Source: an uncultured Clostridia bacterium (GTDB lineage Bacteria; Bacillota; Clostridia; Oscillospirales; Acutalibacteraceae). From it: a DNA stretch of 64,000 nt. The translations under genes were made by a program, and so were the position numbers. Below the pieces are notes generated by a model. It did no database searches, was not told the DNA's origin, and was given only the letters and a program-made list of their open reading frames with translations. Positions 43,580-51,324 of the stretch are shown one piece after another. The stretch spans positions 107,783 through 171,782 of the forward strand of contig CANQGT010000003.1 of NCBI GenBank assembly GCA_947623505.1, read 5' to 3'. Numbering within the stretch: the stretch's first letter is position 1; each line of letters starts with the position of its first letter.

Positions 43580-45046
43580 ATGGAAATTATTTTGGCAATT
43601 TTAATCATTTTAGCGGTGTTCATCGCGGTAACGATGATAAGAGCGGCGTTTTTCAAAAGCAAAAAGCCGATACCCGAGGCGTTCACCGAGGAGTATGTGC
43701 ACAGCGAGCGTGCGCAGAAAAATCTTTCAACGGCAATCGGAATCAAAACCGTTTCTCACGAGGACGAGAGTCTTACCGATTGGAGCGAATTTGACAGTTT
43801 CCACGAATTTTTAAAGGACGCTTTTCCTTTGGTACATAAAAATTTAGAGCTTGAAAACGTCTCAAAGGCGAGCCTGCTGTTTTACTGGAAAGGCACCGAC
43901 GAAAGCCTTGACCCTATCGCTTTTTTAGCGCATCAGGATGTTGTGCCCGTCGCTTCGGGAACGGAAAACGACTGGACGCACCCCGCCTTCAGCGGCTACA
44001 ACGACGGCGAGTTTATCTGGGGCAGAGGCGCGCTGGATATGAAAAATCATCTCATATGCCTTATGGAGAGCGTTGAGACCCTGCTTGAGGAGGGCTATCA
44101 GCCGAAACGAGGCGTGTATCTTTGCTTCGGTCACAACGAGGAGGTTGTGGCAGGCAAAGGAAACGGCGCTCACGACCTCGCGATGGCGCTTGAGAAAAAG
44201 GGCGTTCATCTTGACAGTATTATAGACGAGGGCGGCGCGATGCTCACCGCCAAGGTAAAGGGAATTATTGACGCTAATCTTACGGGCATAGGAATTGCGG
44301 AAAAGGGCTACGCCGATTTTAAGGTAACCGTAAAGGCAAAGGGCGGCCATTCCTCACAGCCGCCGAAGCACACGGCTTTGGGAATACTCTCAAAAAAGGT
44401 GCTTGCGCTTGAAAACCACCAATTCAAGGCGAAAATAATGCCGTTTGTGAATAATCTTTTCACAAACGTCGGAAAGCGCACATCGTATTTAGGCAGGCTC
44501 GTTTTCTGCAATCTTTGGCTTTTGAAGCCGCTTATCTTGAAAATAATGACTAAGATACCGCCCGCCGCCTCGCTTGTGAGGACTACCACCGCGGTGACGA
44601 TGGCAAGCGGCTCGCCCGCCGCGAATGTTCTGCCCGAAAAAGCGAGCGTAACGGTCAATTTCAGAATTATGCCGGGCGAGAGCATTGAGAGCGTAAGGCA
44701 ACATATTGAAAAATATATGGGCGGCGAAAATGTTAAAATCGAGTTCATAAAGGGCAAAGAGCCGAGCCTGATTTCCCCGACGGACACAAGGAGCTTTGAT
44801 ACGCTCAGGCGGCTTTCCGTTGCTCTTGACGATAAAAATATAGTCGCCCCTTACCTTGTTATGGGAGGAACCGACGCGTACAATTATGAGAACGTATGCG
44901 AAAACATTTACCGTTTCGCGCCGTTTACCATAAGCACAAGCCTGCTTTTGACCACCCATTCCACCAACGAGCGCATACCCATTGCCCAGCTTGACCAGGG
45001 CATAGCTTTTTTCAAGCGCTACATAAGAATAATGAGCGGAGAATAA
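43580..45046 (+). CDS. M20 family metallopeptidase with N-terminal membrane anchor
   Basis: A 488-residue paralogue of the protein at 30288-31721, with the same anchor (residues 1-20) and catalytic pattern: LAHQDVVPVASGTENDWTHP (about 116), IWGRGALDMKNHL, FGHNEEVVAGKG (about 175), and MGGTDAYNYENVCENIYRFA near the C-terminus. First gene of a unit with two membrane-protein genes 3 bp and then 1 bp downstream, so peptide or N-acyl amino acid hydrolysis coupled to transport is likely (inference). The start is ATG 43580 with GAGGTG upstream. Confidence 0.88.
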   Translation: MEIILAILIILAVFIAVTMIRAAFFKSKKPIPEAFTEEYVHSERAQKNLSTAIGIKTVSHEDESLTDWSEFDSFHEFLKDAFPLVHKNLELENVSKASLLFYWKGTDESLDPIAFLAHQDVVPVASGTENDWTHPAFSGYNDGEFIWGRGALDMKNHLICLMESVETLLEEGYQPKRGVYLCFGHNEEVVAGKGNGAHDLAMALEKKGVHLDSIIDEGGAMLTAKVKGIIDANLTGIGIAEKGYADFKVTVKAKGGHSSQPPKHTALGILSKKVLALENHQFKAKIMPFVNNLFTNVGKRTSYLGRLVFCNLWLLKPLILKIMTKIPPAASLVRTTTAVTMASGSPAANVLPEKASVTVNFRIMPGESIESVRQHIEKYMGGENVKIEFIKGKEPSLISPTDTRSFDTLRRLSVALDDKNIVAPYLVMGGTDAYNYENVCENIYRFAPFTISTSLLLTTHSTNERIPIAQLDQGIAFFKRYIRIMSGE

Positions 45047-45049
45047 ATT

Positions 45050-45820
45050 ATGGATTTTAAAGAAGACGGCTTTATGATAGGCATTGCCCTTTTCGTAGTT
45101 ATATTCGTTATCGCTCAGGCTTTATTTTTCCTGATAAGAGCGATAAAAAGGGCCAAAGAATTGGGAATAGAAAAATCAACGATAAAAAACACGGCGGTGT
45201 CCTCCGCGCTTTTCACAATAGCGCCCGCCATAGGAATAGTAGCGACCGTGCTCACCCTTTCGGCGGGGCTCGGCTATGTGCTGCCGTGGCTCAGGCTGAC
45301 GGTCATCGGAAACATATCCTATGAGGTGACCGCCGCCACAAACGCCGTTGAGGCATACGGGCTTATCGGCGGCATTTCACGCGAAATAACCGATCCCGAA
45401 ATTTTCGGAACGGTTGCATGGGTAATGACGCTCGGCTCCGTAATGCCGCTTGTGCTTATCCCGATAGTATTGAAAAAGGTGCAGAAGAAGATAGGCTCGG
45501 TTGCTTCAAAAAACACCGCATGGTCTTCCGTGATGAGCGCGGCGGCATTCATCGGTCTTATAGCCGCGTTCGTGGCGAGAGCCATCGCGGGAAAAGGCGA
45601 TGCGAGCGTAACGGGCGACGGAGCGGGAGTGCTTTCCCTCGCGGCGCTTATCTTCTCAATCGTAATTATGCTGATTTTGCAGAAAATCGCCACCGCCAAA
45701 AATCTTAAATGGCTGGAAAGCTTCGCTATGCCGTTTTCAATGATCGGCGCAATGGCGCTTGTGATGCTGATGGCGCAGGTTTTGCCCGAAAACATAGCGT
45801 TTCTTGAATGGAGGGGTTGA
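45050..45820 (+). CDS. DUF5058 family membrane protein
   Basis: A 256-residue membrane protein with about six helices, matching my recollection of DUF5058: IEKSTIKNTAVSSALFTIAP, AIGIVATVLTLSAGLGYVLP and WLRLTVIGNISYEVTAATNA. It begins 3 bp after the M20 peptidase and is followed by a second membrane gene whose ATG overlaps its end region. Likely one half of a two-component transporter; substrate unknown. Confidence 0.8.
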   Translation: MDFKEDGFMIGIALFVVIFVIAQALFFLIRAIKRAKELGIEKSTIKNTAVSSALFTIAPAIGIVATVLTLSAGLGYVLPWLRLTVIGNISYEVTAATNAVEAYGLIGGISREITDPEIFGTVAWVMTLGSVMPLVLIPIVLKKVQKKIGSVASKNTAWSSVMSAAAFIGLIAAFVARAIAGKGDASVTGDGAGVLSLAALIFSIVIMLILQKIATAKNLKWLESFAMPFSMIGAMALVMLMAQVLPENIAFLEWRG

Positions 45821-45821
45821 T

Positions 45822-46481
45822 ATGGACGGAAAATACATAAATAAAACCCATACTTACGGAAGAATATGGGTGATCGTGACTCTGCTGCTTTTCTTGTCCG
45901 TACCCGCTCTTATCTGCTGGCATTTGGGCGTTTCGCCAAAGTTTGAAATGATAGGAAAAGGGCTTGCCACCGTTGCGCTGGTATTTTATCCCACCGCCGT
46001 CGTGGAGGTGCTTACCTACACTCCCCTGCTTGGCGCGGGCGGAACTTATCTGAGCTTTGTAACGGGCAACATATCAAATCTTAAACTGCCCGTGGCCCTC
46101 AACGCGATGGAGAGCGCAAAGGTAAAGCCCAACACCGAGGAAAGCGAGGTCATCTCGACCGTATCAATAGCCGTTTCCTCTATCGTTACAACGCTTATAA
46201 TCGCCGTGTGCGTGCTGGCGTTTTTCCCGCTGCTGCACAATATTACCGATCCCGAATCCCCGTTTGCCCCCGCTTTTCAGCAGGTCACACCCGCTCTGTT
46301 CGGCGCTCTTTGCGCTTCATATTTGGCGAAGCATTGGAAAATATCCATACTGCCCATAGCGGTTTTGACGATTATATTGATTTTCAGCGGTTCGATAGGC
46401 ACGGGCGTTCTCATTCCGATAGGCGTTATCGTTTCGCTCATCGGGGCTCACCTTATGTTCAAAAAAGGCATAGTAAAATAA
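45822..46481 (+). CDS. Polytopic membrane protein, partner of DUF5058
   Basis: A 219-residue protein with about six helices and the N-terminus MDGKYINKTHTYGRIWVIVT. The soluble loop NAMESAKVKPNTEESEVIST lies in the middle. It starts one base after the DUF5058 stop, behind a GGAGGGG ribosome-binding site, so both are probably cotranslated. No named family recognised beyond its linkage; a transporter subunit is inferred. Confidence 0.75.
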   Translation: MDGKYINKTHTYGRIWVIVTLLLFLSVPALICWHLGVSPKFEMIGKGLATVALVFYPTAVVEVLTYTPLLGAGGTYLSFVTGNISNLKLPVALNAMESAKVKPNTEESEVISTVSIAVSSIVTTLIIAVCVLAFFPLLHNITDPESPFAPAFQQVTPALFGALCASYLAKHWKISILPIAVLTIILIFSGSIGTGVLIPIGVIVSLIGAHLMFKKGIVK

Positions 46482-46540
46482 GTTATAAATTATTTTTTAA
46501 AAACCGCATATAAAGTCTTTGAGCTTTAAACCGTATAAAA

Positions 46541-46574
46541 AACAGCCTTTCCCTTGAGAAAAGGCTGTTTTTTT
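46541..46574. terminator. Bidirectional intrinsic terminator
   Basis: Stem AACAGCCTTT/AAAGGCTGTT with a 9-nt loop, flanked by T-runs on either strand (plus: seven T; minus: TTTTTTAT). It ends the plus-strand M20/DUF5058 unit and the minus-strand spoVAD unit. Confidence 0.9.
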
Positions 46575-46605
46575 AATGAAAGAGTATTCAAAGCCGCCGG
46601 TTTAC

Positions 46606-46782
46606 TTATTTCAACTTTATTTTATCAAGCGGGAGCGAACCTCTTTCCTGCGTTAAAAGCAAAACGGTCTGTATCACCAGAAACGCCACCGCTATTATTC
46701 TTATTGCCGTTATAACGGTGTAAAGCCCGTTTACCGCGCTTTTAAAGGCTCCCATTACCTTTATATCATTTTTAATATCCAC
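46606..46782 (-). CDS. 58-residue single-pass membrane protein coupled to spoVAD
   Basis: A frame of 58 residues starting at GTG 46782, three bases after the spoVAD TGA. It has GGAGGTG six bases upstream, inside the spoVAD C-terminal codons. The protein starts MDIKNDIKVMGAFKSAVNGL, has one membrane helix (about residues 18-41, ITAIRIIAVAFLVIQTVLLL) and a charged tail (PLDKIKLK). Its tight coupling and shared terminator suggest a role with SpoVAD in the spore membrane, but no family is recognised. Confidence 0.6.
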   Translation of the reverse strand: MDIKNDIKVMGAFKSAVNGLYTVITAIRIIAVAFLVIQTVLLLTQERGSLPLDKIKLK

Positions 46783-46785
46783 GGC

Positions 46786-47787
46786 TCACACCTCCAGCAA
46801 AACGGCGTGGGCGATACCGGGTATCGGATTGCCCTGCTTATTTGAGGTGGGAGACATAAGCGCCCCCGTTGCGACGAACAGAACCTTTTTCAATTCCTTT
46901 TTTCTCATTCTTTTCAGAATGTGGGAGCAGAGAACCGAACCCGAACAGCCGCAGCCCGAGCCTCCGCTGTTTACGTCCTGCTTTTTAAGGTCGTAAATCA
47001 TAAGCCCGCAGTCGTTGTGAACGTTTCTTATATCCACGCCGTGCTCTTCTTCCATAAGGCTGTAAAGCAAATCGGAGCCCGTCAGGCCGAGATCGCCCGT
47101 AAGGATAAGATCGTAGTCCGACGGCTTGCTCTTTGTATCCCTGAAAAATTCATATATTGTTTTTTCCGCGGCAGGAGCCATCGCGGCTCCCATATTATTA
47201 GCGTCCGTTATTCCGAGATCGCAGATAGTGCCTATCGAAACGGCTTTTATTTTTATCCCGTTTCCTTTTGACTTTATAACGGCGCAGCCCGCTCCCGTAA
47301 CCGTCCATTGCGCGCTGGGCGGTCTCTGCCCTCCGTATTCAAGAGGAAAACGGAACTGCCTTTCGGATGAGCAGAAATGGCTTGAAGTTCCGGCGGCAAC
47401 GCAGCTTGCGCCTCCGTCGATAAGCATCGCCCCCACGGAAAGCGAGAGCGCCATCGTTGAGCAAGCGCCGTAAAGGCCTATCGACGGAATTTCAAGGTCT
47501 TTGATAGCGAAAGCGCTGCCCATACACTGATCGAGCAAATCGCCGCTGAGTATAAAGTTCACATCGGACGGACTTACCTGCGCGTTTGTGAGCGCTCTGA
47601 TTATAGCGTCGTGCAGCATTGCCGATTCGGCAAGCTCATAGGACTGCTGACCCATAGTTGTATCCTCAAATATAGCGTCAAAATCCTGCGCCAAAGGGCC
47701 CTCGCCCTCTTTTTTCCCGCAGACTCCCGCGCTGCCCGCAATAACGGGCGGATTGTCAAAAGACACGGTTTTTCCATTTATTTTCAC
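46786..47787 (-). CDS. spoVAD: Stage V sporulation protein AD
   Basis: A 333-residue protein of the thiolase-like SpoVAD family: YELAESAMLHDAIIRALTNA, NFILSGDLLDQCMGSAFAIK, GLYGACSTMALSLSVGAMLI (thiolase-like Cys) and HNDCGLMIYDLKKQDVNSGG. SpoVAD binds dipicolinate and feeds the SpoVA channel. The GTG at 47787 (GAGGTG six bases upstream) is preferred to a GTG at 47796 that lies inside that ribosome-binding site. It is on the strand opposite to spoVAE and followed by a small membrane ORF. Confidence 0.94.
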   Translation of the reverse strand: MKINGKTVSFDNPPVIAGSAGVCGKKEGEGPLAQDFDAIFEDTTMGQQSYELAESAMLHDAIIRALTNAQVSPSDVNFILSGDLLDQCMGSAFAIKDLEIPSIGLYGACSTMALSLSVGAMLIDGGASCVAAGTSSHFCSSERQFRFPLEYGGQRPPSAQWTVTGAGCAVIKSKGNGIKIKAVSIGTICDLGITDANNMGAAMAPAAEKTIYEFFRDTKSKPSDYDLILTGDLGLTGSDLLYSLMEEEHGVDIRNVHNDCGLMIYDLKKQDVNSGGSGCGCSGSVLCSHILKRMRKKELKKVLFVATGALMSPTSNKQGNPIPGIAHAVLLEV

Positions 47788-47883
47788 AAAAAACACCTCA
47801 AAATTATTTTGCCCCTTGACACGCTTATTATTATCTTAAAAATCTATGTCAAATATGTCAAAAAACGACAAATTCAGAAAGTA

Positions 47884-47912
47884 TTGTCAAATTCATAACA
47901 TAGTGATACAAT
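47884..47912 (+). promoter_or_regulatory. Promoter of the EamA permease gene
   Basis: TTGTCA, 17 bases, then TACAAT, 24 bases before the ATG at 47937, which has a GGAGGTG ribosome-binding site. Confidence 0.65.
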
Positions 47913-47936
47913 TACATTGAGCACGGAGGTGTGAAT

Positions 47937-48800
47937 ATGTGGATAGCCCTTGCGGTAATGTCGGCGTTCTTCGCCGGAATTACGGCGATACTCGCCAAAT
48001 GCGGAATAAGAAAAACCGATTCCGATATAGCAACGGCAATAAGAACGGCCGTTGTGCTTGCTTTTTCCGTGCTTATGGCGTTTTTGGCGGGCTCACTTAA
48101 CGGCGTTTTTCAAATCACGTTAAAGCAGGCCGCTTTTTTGATACTCTCCGGCTTGGCTACCGGCGCTTCGTGGCTTTGCTATTTCAAGGCGCTTTCAAGC
48201 GGCGACGTCAACGTAATAGCGCCCATAGACAAATCAAGCACCGCCATAACGATTTTGCTTTCGATAATCATACTCGGCGAAACGGGCGGGCTTTTGCCGA
48301 AGCTGGCAGGAGCGATCATTCTCACCGTAGGCGTTATTCTTATGGCGGATAAAAGCCGCGCGTCGGGAAAAGCGGGAAAAGGCTCGATAATTTACGCTCT
48401 GTTTTCCGCCGTATTCGCGGCTCTTACTTCGATACTTGCCAAAATCGGCATCGACGGCGTTGAGTCAAATTTGGCAACCGCCGTCAGAACGGCAGTAGTT
48501 CTTATCAGCGCGTGGCTGTTCGTTTTCGCGAAGGGCAAGCTGAAAATGCTCAAAACCGTTGACAAAAAAGAACTTTCTTTCATTGTTCTTTCGGGTTTTT
48601 CAACGGGCGCGTCGTGGCTTTGCTATTACCGCGCGATACAAATCGGAAAGGTAAGCGTCGTTGCGCCGATAGATAAACTCAGCATTCTTGTAACAGTAGC
48701 TTTTTCATATATTGTTTTTAAAGAAAAGCTCTCCAAAAAAGGCGCTTTGGGATTATTATTGATGATTGCGGGGACGCTTATTATCGCGATTTTCGCTTAA
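47937..48800 (+). CDS. EamA-family (DMT superfamily) permease
   Basis: A 287-residue, ten-helix protein made of two EamA repeats. The repeats are evident from duplicated motifs: ILAKCGIRKTDSDIATAIRT and ILAKIGIDGVESNLATAVRT, and ATGASWLCYFKALSSGDVNV and STGASWLCYYRAIQIGKVSV. DMT permeases move small metabolites across the membrane; direction and substrate are unknown. The ATG at 47937 is preferred to a GTG six bases upstream because of ribosome-binding-site spacing. Confidence 0.9.
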   Translation: MWIALAVMSAFFAGITAILAKCGIRKTDSDIATAIRTAVVLAFSVLMAFLAGSLNGVFQITLKQAAFLILSGLATGASWLCYFKALSSGDVNVIAPIDKSSTAITILLSIIILGETGGLLPKLAGAIILTVGVILMADKSRASGKAGKGSIIYALFSAVFAALTSILAKIGIDGVESNLATAVRTAVVLISAWLFVFAKGKLKMLKTVDKKELSFIVLSGFSTGASWLCYYRAIQIGKVSVVAPIDKLSILVTVAFSYIVFKEKLSKKGALGLLLMIAGTLIIAIFA

Positions 48801-48885
48801 ATTTAATCAATGGCAAAGCCCGAACGGCGCACCCGTAAAGGGCGCAAGCAAAAACATATAAAATTTGTTGATTTAAAGAGGAATT

Positions 48886-49458
48886 ATGAAAATAATCGGA
48901 GCAAAAAGTAAAAATTCACACGATAATAGCGAAAAAATCAAGAAAGAGATAAAAAAATGTGAGAAGTACAGAGAAGAACTTATCTCATATTGCTACAGCT
49001 ATTTTGATTTTGGATATCACGACGCTGAGGACTGCGTGCAGGAGGCATACACGGCTTTGTATGAAAGTCTGCTTCGAGGAATCGAGATAAGAAACTGCAA
49101 GGCGTGGCTTTTTAAAGTGGCGCTGAATTATAAAGCAAAAGCGGTAAATGAAACGGCAAAACGCAGGCAGCAGGAATTTTCCGATAATGAGGAAAAGGAT
49201 CTCGTTTTAAACAACGCGCTGTTTTACAATCCCGATTTAATCGAAAATATGGTGTCGGATGAAACCATAGAAGAGAGAGCGATGCTGATTTTATCAAAAT
49301 TAAATGAAAAAGAGCAGTATCTTTATTTCGCTTACTATAGCGATAAAAAGAATCTTAAAGAAATTTCGGAGGAAATGGGAATTTCCCACGCCGCCGTAAG
49401 GCAAAGAATTGTGGGTTTAAGAAGAAAAATCATAAAATACATAAAAGAATATGAATAA
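48886..49458 (+). CDS. ECF-type RNA polymerase sigma factor
   Basis: A 190-residue sigma-70 family protein. Region 2 is in SYFDFGYHDAEDCVQEAYTA (about 45-64) and KAWLFKVALNYKAKAV; region 4 is in LSKLNEKEQYLYFAYYSDKK and EISEEMGISHAAVRQRIVGL. The N-terminal 25 residues are charged and non-conserved. The next gene encodes a short membrane-anchored protein, the layout of sigma/anti-sigma pairs. Its target promoters are not identified. Confidence 0.88.
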   Translation: MKIIGAKSKNSHDNSEKIKKEIKKCEKYREELISYCYSYFDFGYHDAEDCVQEAYTALYESLLRGIEIRNCKAWLFKVALNYKAKAVNETAKRRQQEFSDNEEKDLVLNNALFYNPDLIENMVSDETIEERAMLILSKLNEKEQYLYFAYYSDKKNLKEISEEMGISHAAVRQRIVGLRRKIIKYIKEYE

Positions 49459-49516
49459 TTTATAAATTTTTCCTCACACTTTGCATTTTTAATACACTTG
49501 GATATAGGAGATAAAA

Positions 49517-49849
49517 ATGAGCAAGAAATTTGATAAAGATGATTTGTTGAAAATTGCGGAATCGGGCTTGACGGATTTAAGCTGCGAAAAAATAAAAGAG
49601 CTGATTGAAAAAGAAGCCGCAAAAAATTATGAGGATATAAACACGGATTATATTGATTTGTGCTTTACCGCTTTAAAAATAAAGCAAAACGGCGGCTCGC
49701 TTGCCCTGAGCGAAATCGTCAAAAATCCCCGAAGAAAGCTAACCGTCCGAAAAGCGTTGCCTTTCGCGGCAGCACTTATCGTAATAGTTGCCGCAACGCT
49801 TACCGTTTCCAACAAGGCGTTTAATATCCCGAAAAAAATATCGCAATAA
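49517..49849 (+). CDS. Short membrane-anchored partner of the sigma factor (putative anti-sigma, possibly truncated)
   Basis: A 110-residue protein with a soluble acidic N-terminus (residues 1-75) and one membrane helix (about 84-102, ALPFAAALIVIVAATLTVSN) just before the C-terminus (AFNIPKKISQ). Anti-sigma factors of this layout usually carry a larger extracellular domain, so the stop soon after the helix may mark truncation. It lies 58 bp after the sigma-factor gene. Confidence 0.65.
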   Translation: MSKKFDKDDLLKIAESGLTDLSCEKIKELIEKEAAKNYEDINTDYIDLCFTALKIKQNGGSLALSEIVKNPRRKLTVRKALPFAAALIVIVAATLTVSNKAFNIPKKISQ

Positions 49850-49911
49850 TTGATTTTGAATAAAAGATAATTTCGCTAAATATAATATCGATTTAGATTG
49901 CGATAGGTTTT

Positions 49912-50700
49912 ATGAAAAAGTACGGTGAGAAAATGTTTACAATTCACAAAACAAGATTATTTTTAATAGCAATTCCGATAGTTATAATATTTATATTTGC
50001 CGGCTGTTCCAATGAAACAGATAATGACGGCAACACGGAAAATATCGAAAGCTATGATTATTGTTATGATTTAGAAAACGGATTGAAATTACAAATCAAG
50101 ACGAATGAAGCTGAAAGCGATTTATTCAGTTTTAAATTTGAATTCAATACCGAAAAATCAACATTTAAAAGTGCCGAGTTTGTCAACGGTTCATATAATT
50201 GCTATTTAAAGCATAAGCTCACCGAAGAAACGGTTGAAGGATTTGGGGATATTTCAACAAACGTTCTGTTTTTTGAAAATGTTAAGGGCGATTTATCCGA
50301 TTATTCTTTGCATATAGAATGCCCGATAAAAATACGGCTCAATGAAGAATATCCGTTTAGCATTATTCTAAAGAGCAATGAAATCGCAGATAACAACATT
50401 ATAGAATTACCGCTTGATAATTCCATAAAATTAAATAATGTCAGCACAAGGCAGGATTTTGATAAATTTTCCGACAAATGTGTAGACGTCACTTTCTTGA
50501 CAAGTTCAGAAAATATTGATTTTGATATAAGAATTGAAAAATCGCAAATCAGTACAGGCGCTCCCGTCGGCGATTTCAAACAAATCAGCAAAACAGAATA
50601 TGTTTACAGTCATCCGATTTACGAATCCGAAACCGAAATAAGCATTTCCGTTATCGATGTGTCACTGCAAGATGTGTTGAAATGTGATATTGAGCTATAA
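49912..50700 (+). CDS. Secreted lipoprotein of unknown function
   Basis: A 262-residue lipoprotein. The signal segment RLFLIAIPIVIIFIFAGCSN has a lipobox at FAGC (Cys about 32), followed by an acidic Asn/Asp/Glu-rich linker and a beta-strand-rich domain of about 200 residues. An ATG seven codons downstream (MFTIHKTRLF) is an alternative start. AT-rich composition resembles the two preceding genes. I do not recognise a family. It may belong to the sigma-factor unit. Confidence 0.7.
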   Translation: MKKYGEKMFTIHKTRLFLIAIPIVIIFIFAGCSNETDNDGNTENIESYDYCYDLENGLKLQIKTNEAESDLFSFKFEFNTEKSTFKSAEFVNGSYNCYLKHKLTEETVEGFGDISTNVLFFENVKGDLSDYSLHIECPIKIRLNEEYPFSIILKSNEIADNNIIELPLDNSIKLNNVSTRQDFDKFSDKCVDVTFLTSSENIDFDIRIEKSQISTGAPVGDFKQISKTEYVYSHPIYESETEISISVIDVSLQDVLKCDIEL

Positions 50701-50824
50701 ATATGTAAACTTCCATATTTTCACGCTAAAGGCAAGGTGGTTCCGATGGACGAAATAAGGATAAGAAATACTTAAATAAATTTATTAAAGGAATTTTATT
50801 GACATAAAGAAAGGATAAAACATT

Positions 50825-51241
50825 ATGAAAAAGATCATTTACAATTTAAGACCTTTTGAAATATATCTGGTTTCTTGGGCGATATTCATTCTTGTAAGCT
50901 TATTATCGGAAAACATTTCGACCACAGCAGCGGCGGTATTTCTCATCATAATATATTCAGTTTTGGGAATAGTTTTGGGATTTTACGCGGATATAAAAGA
51001 AATGAAATTCGGGCTTATCGCGTATGAAATAGTTATGGCTGTTTTGCCGCTTCTCGGGCTGATAGCTCCGCTTGTTGAATTTTCGGCTCTTTCCGCGGCT
51101 TTTTACTCAATTTTTGCCCACGGCATTGACGCGGGGTTTAACATTCCCGCTTACATTTTCAGCATTATAATGCCGATATTGCCGATTGCTTTAGGCTTCG
51201 TGCTGAAAAAAGCGGTATCTAAAAAACATTCCGAAAAATAA
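50825..51241 (+). CDS. Four-helix hypothetical membrane protein
   Basis: A 138-residue protein with four predicted membrane helices (about 12-28, 38-55, 64-84 and 103-128) and a Lys-rich C-terminus. ATG 50825 follows AAAGG. No family recognised. It follows the lipoprotein gene by 124 bp and precedes a bidirectional hairpin. Confidence 0.7.
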   Translation: MKKIIYNLRPFEIYLVSWAIFILVSLLSENISTTAAAVFLIIIYSVLGIVLGFYADIKEMKFGLIAYEIVMAVLPLLGLIAPLVEFSALSAAFYSIFAHGIDAGFNIPAYIFSIIMPILPIALGFVLKKAVSKKHSEK

Positions 51242-51252
51242 GATTTGATATG

Positions 51253-51290
51253 AAAAAAGCTCCCCGTCCGGTCCGCCGGACGGGGAGCTT
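51253..51290. terminator. GC-rich intrinsic terminator between the membrane protein gene and gatB
   Basis: A 14-bp perfect stem (AAGCTCCCCGTCCG with CGGACGGGGAGCTT) and a 6-nt loop. On the minus strand it is followed by six T residues and ends the gatCAB unit; on the plus strand the T-run is weak. Confidence 0.85.
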
Positions 51291-51324
51291 AATATTTAAA
51301 GCAGAATTAAGGATAAGATATATT

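Noticed and set aside
49112..49297. Minus-strand frame inside the sigma-factor gene
   Set aside because: Entirely antisense to region 2 of the sigma factor and without a ribosome-binding site.
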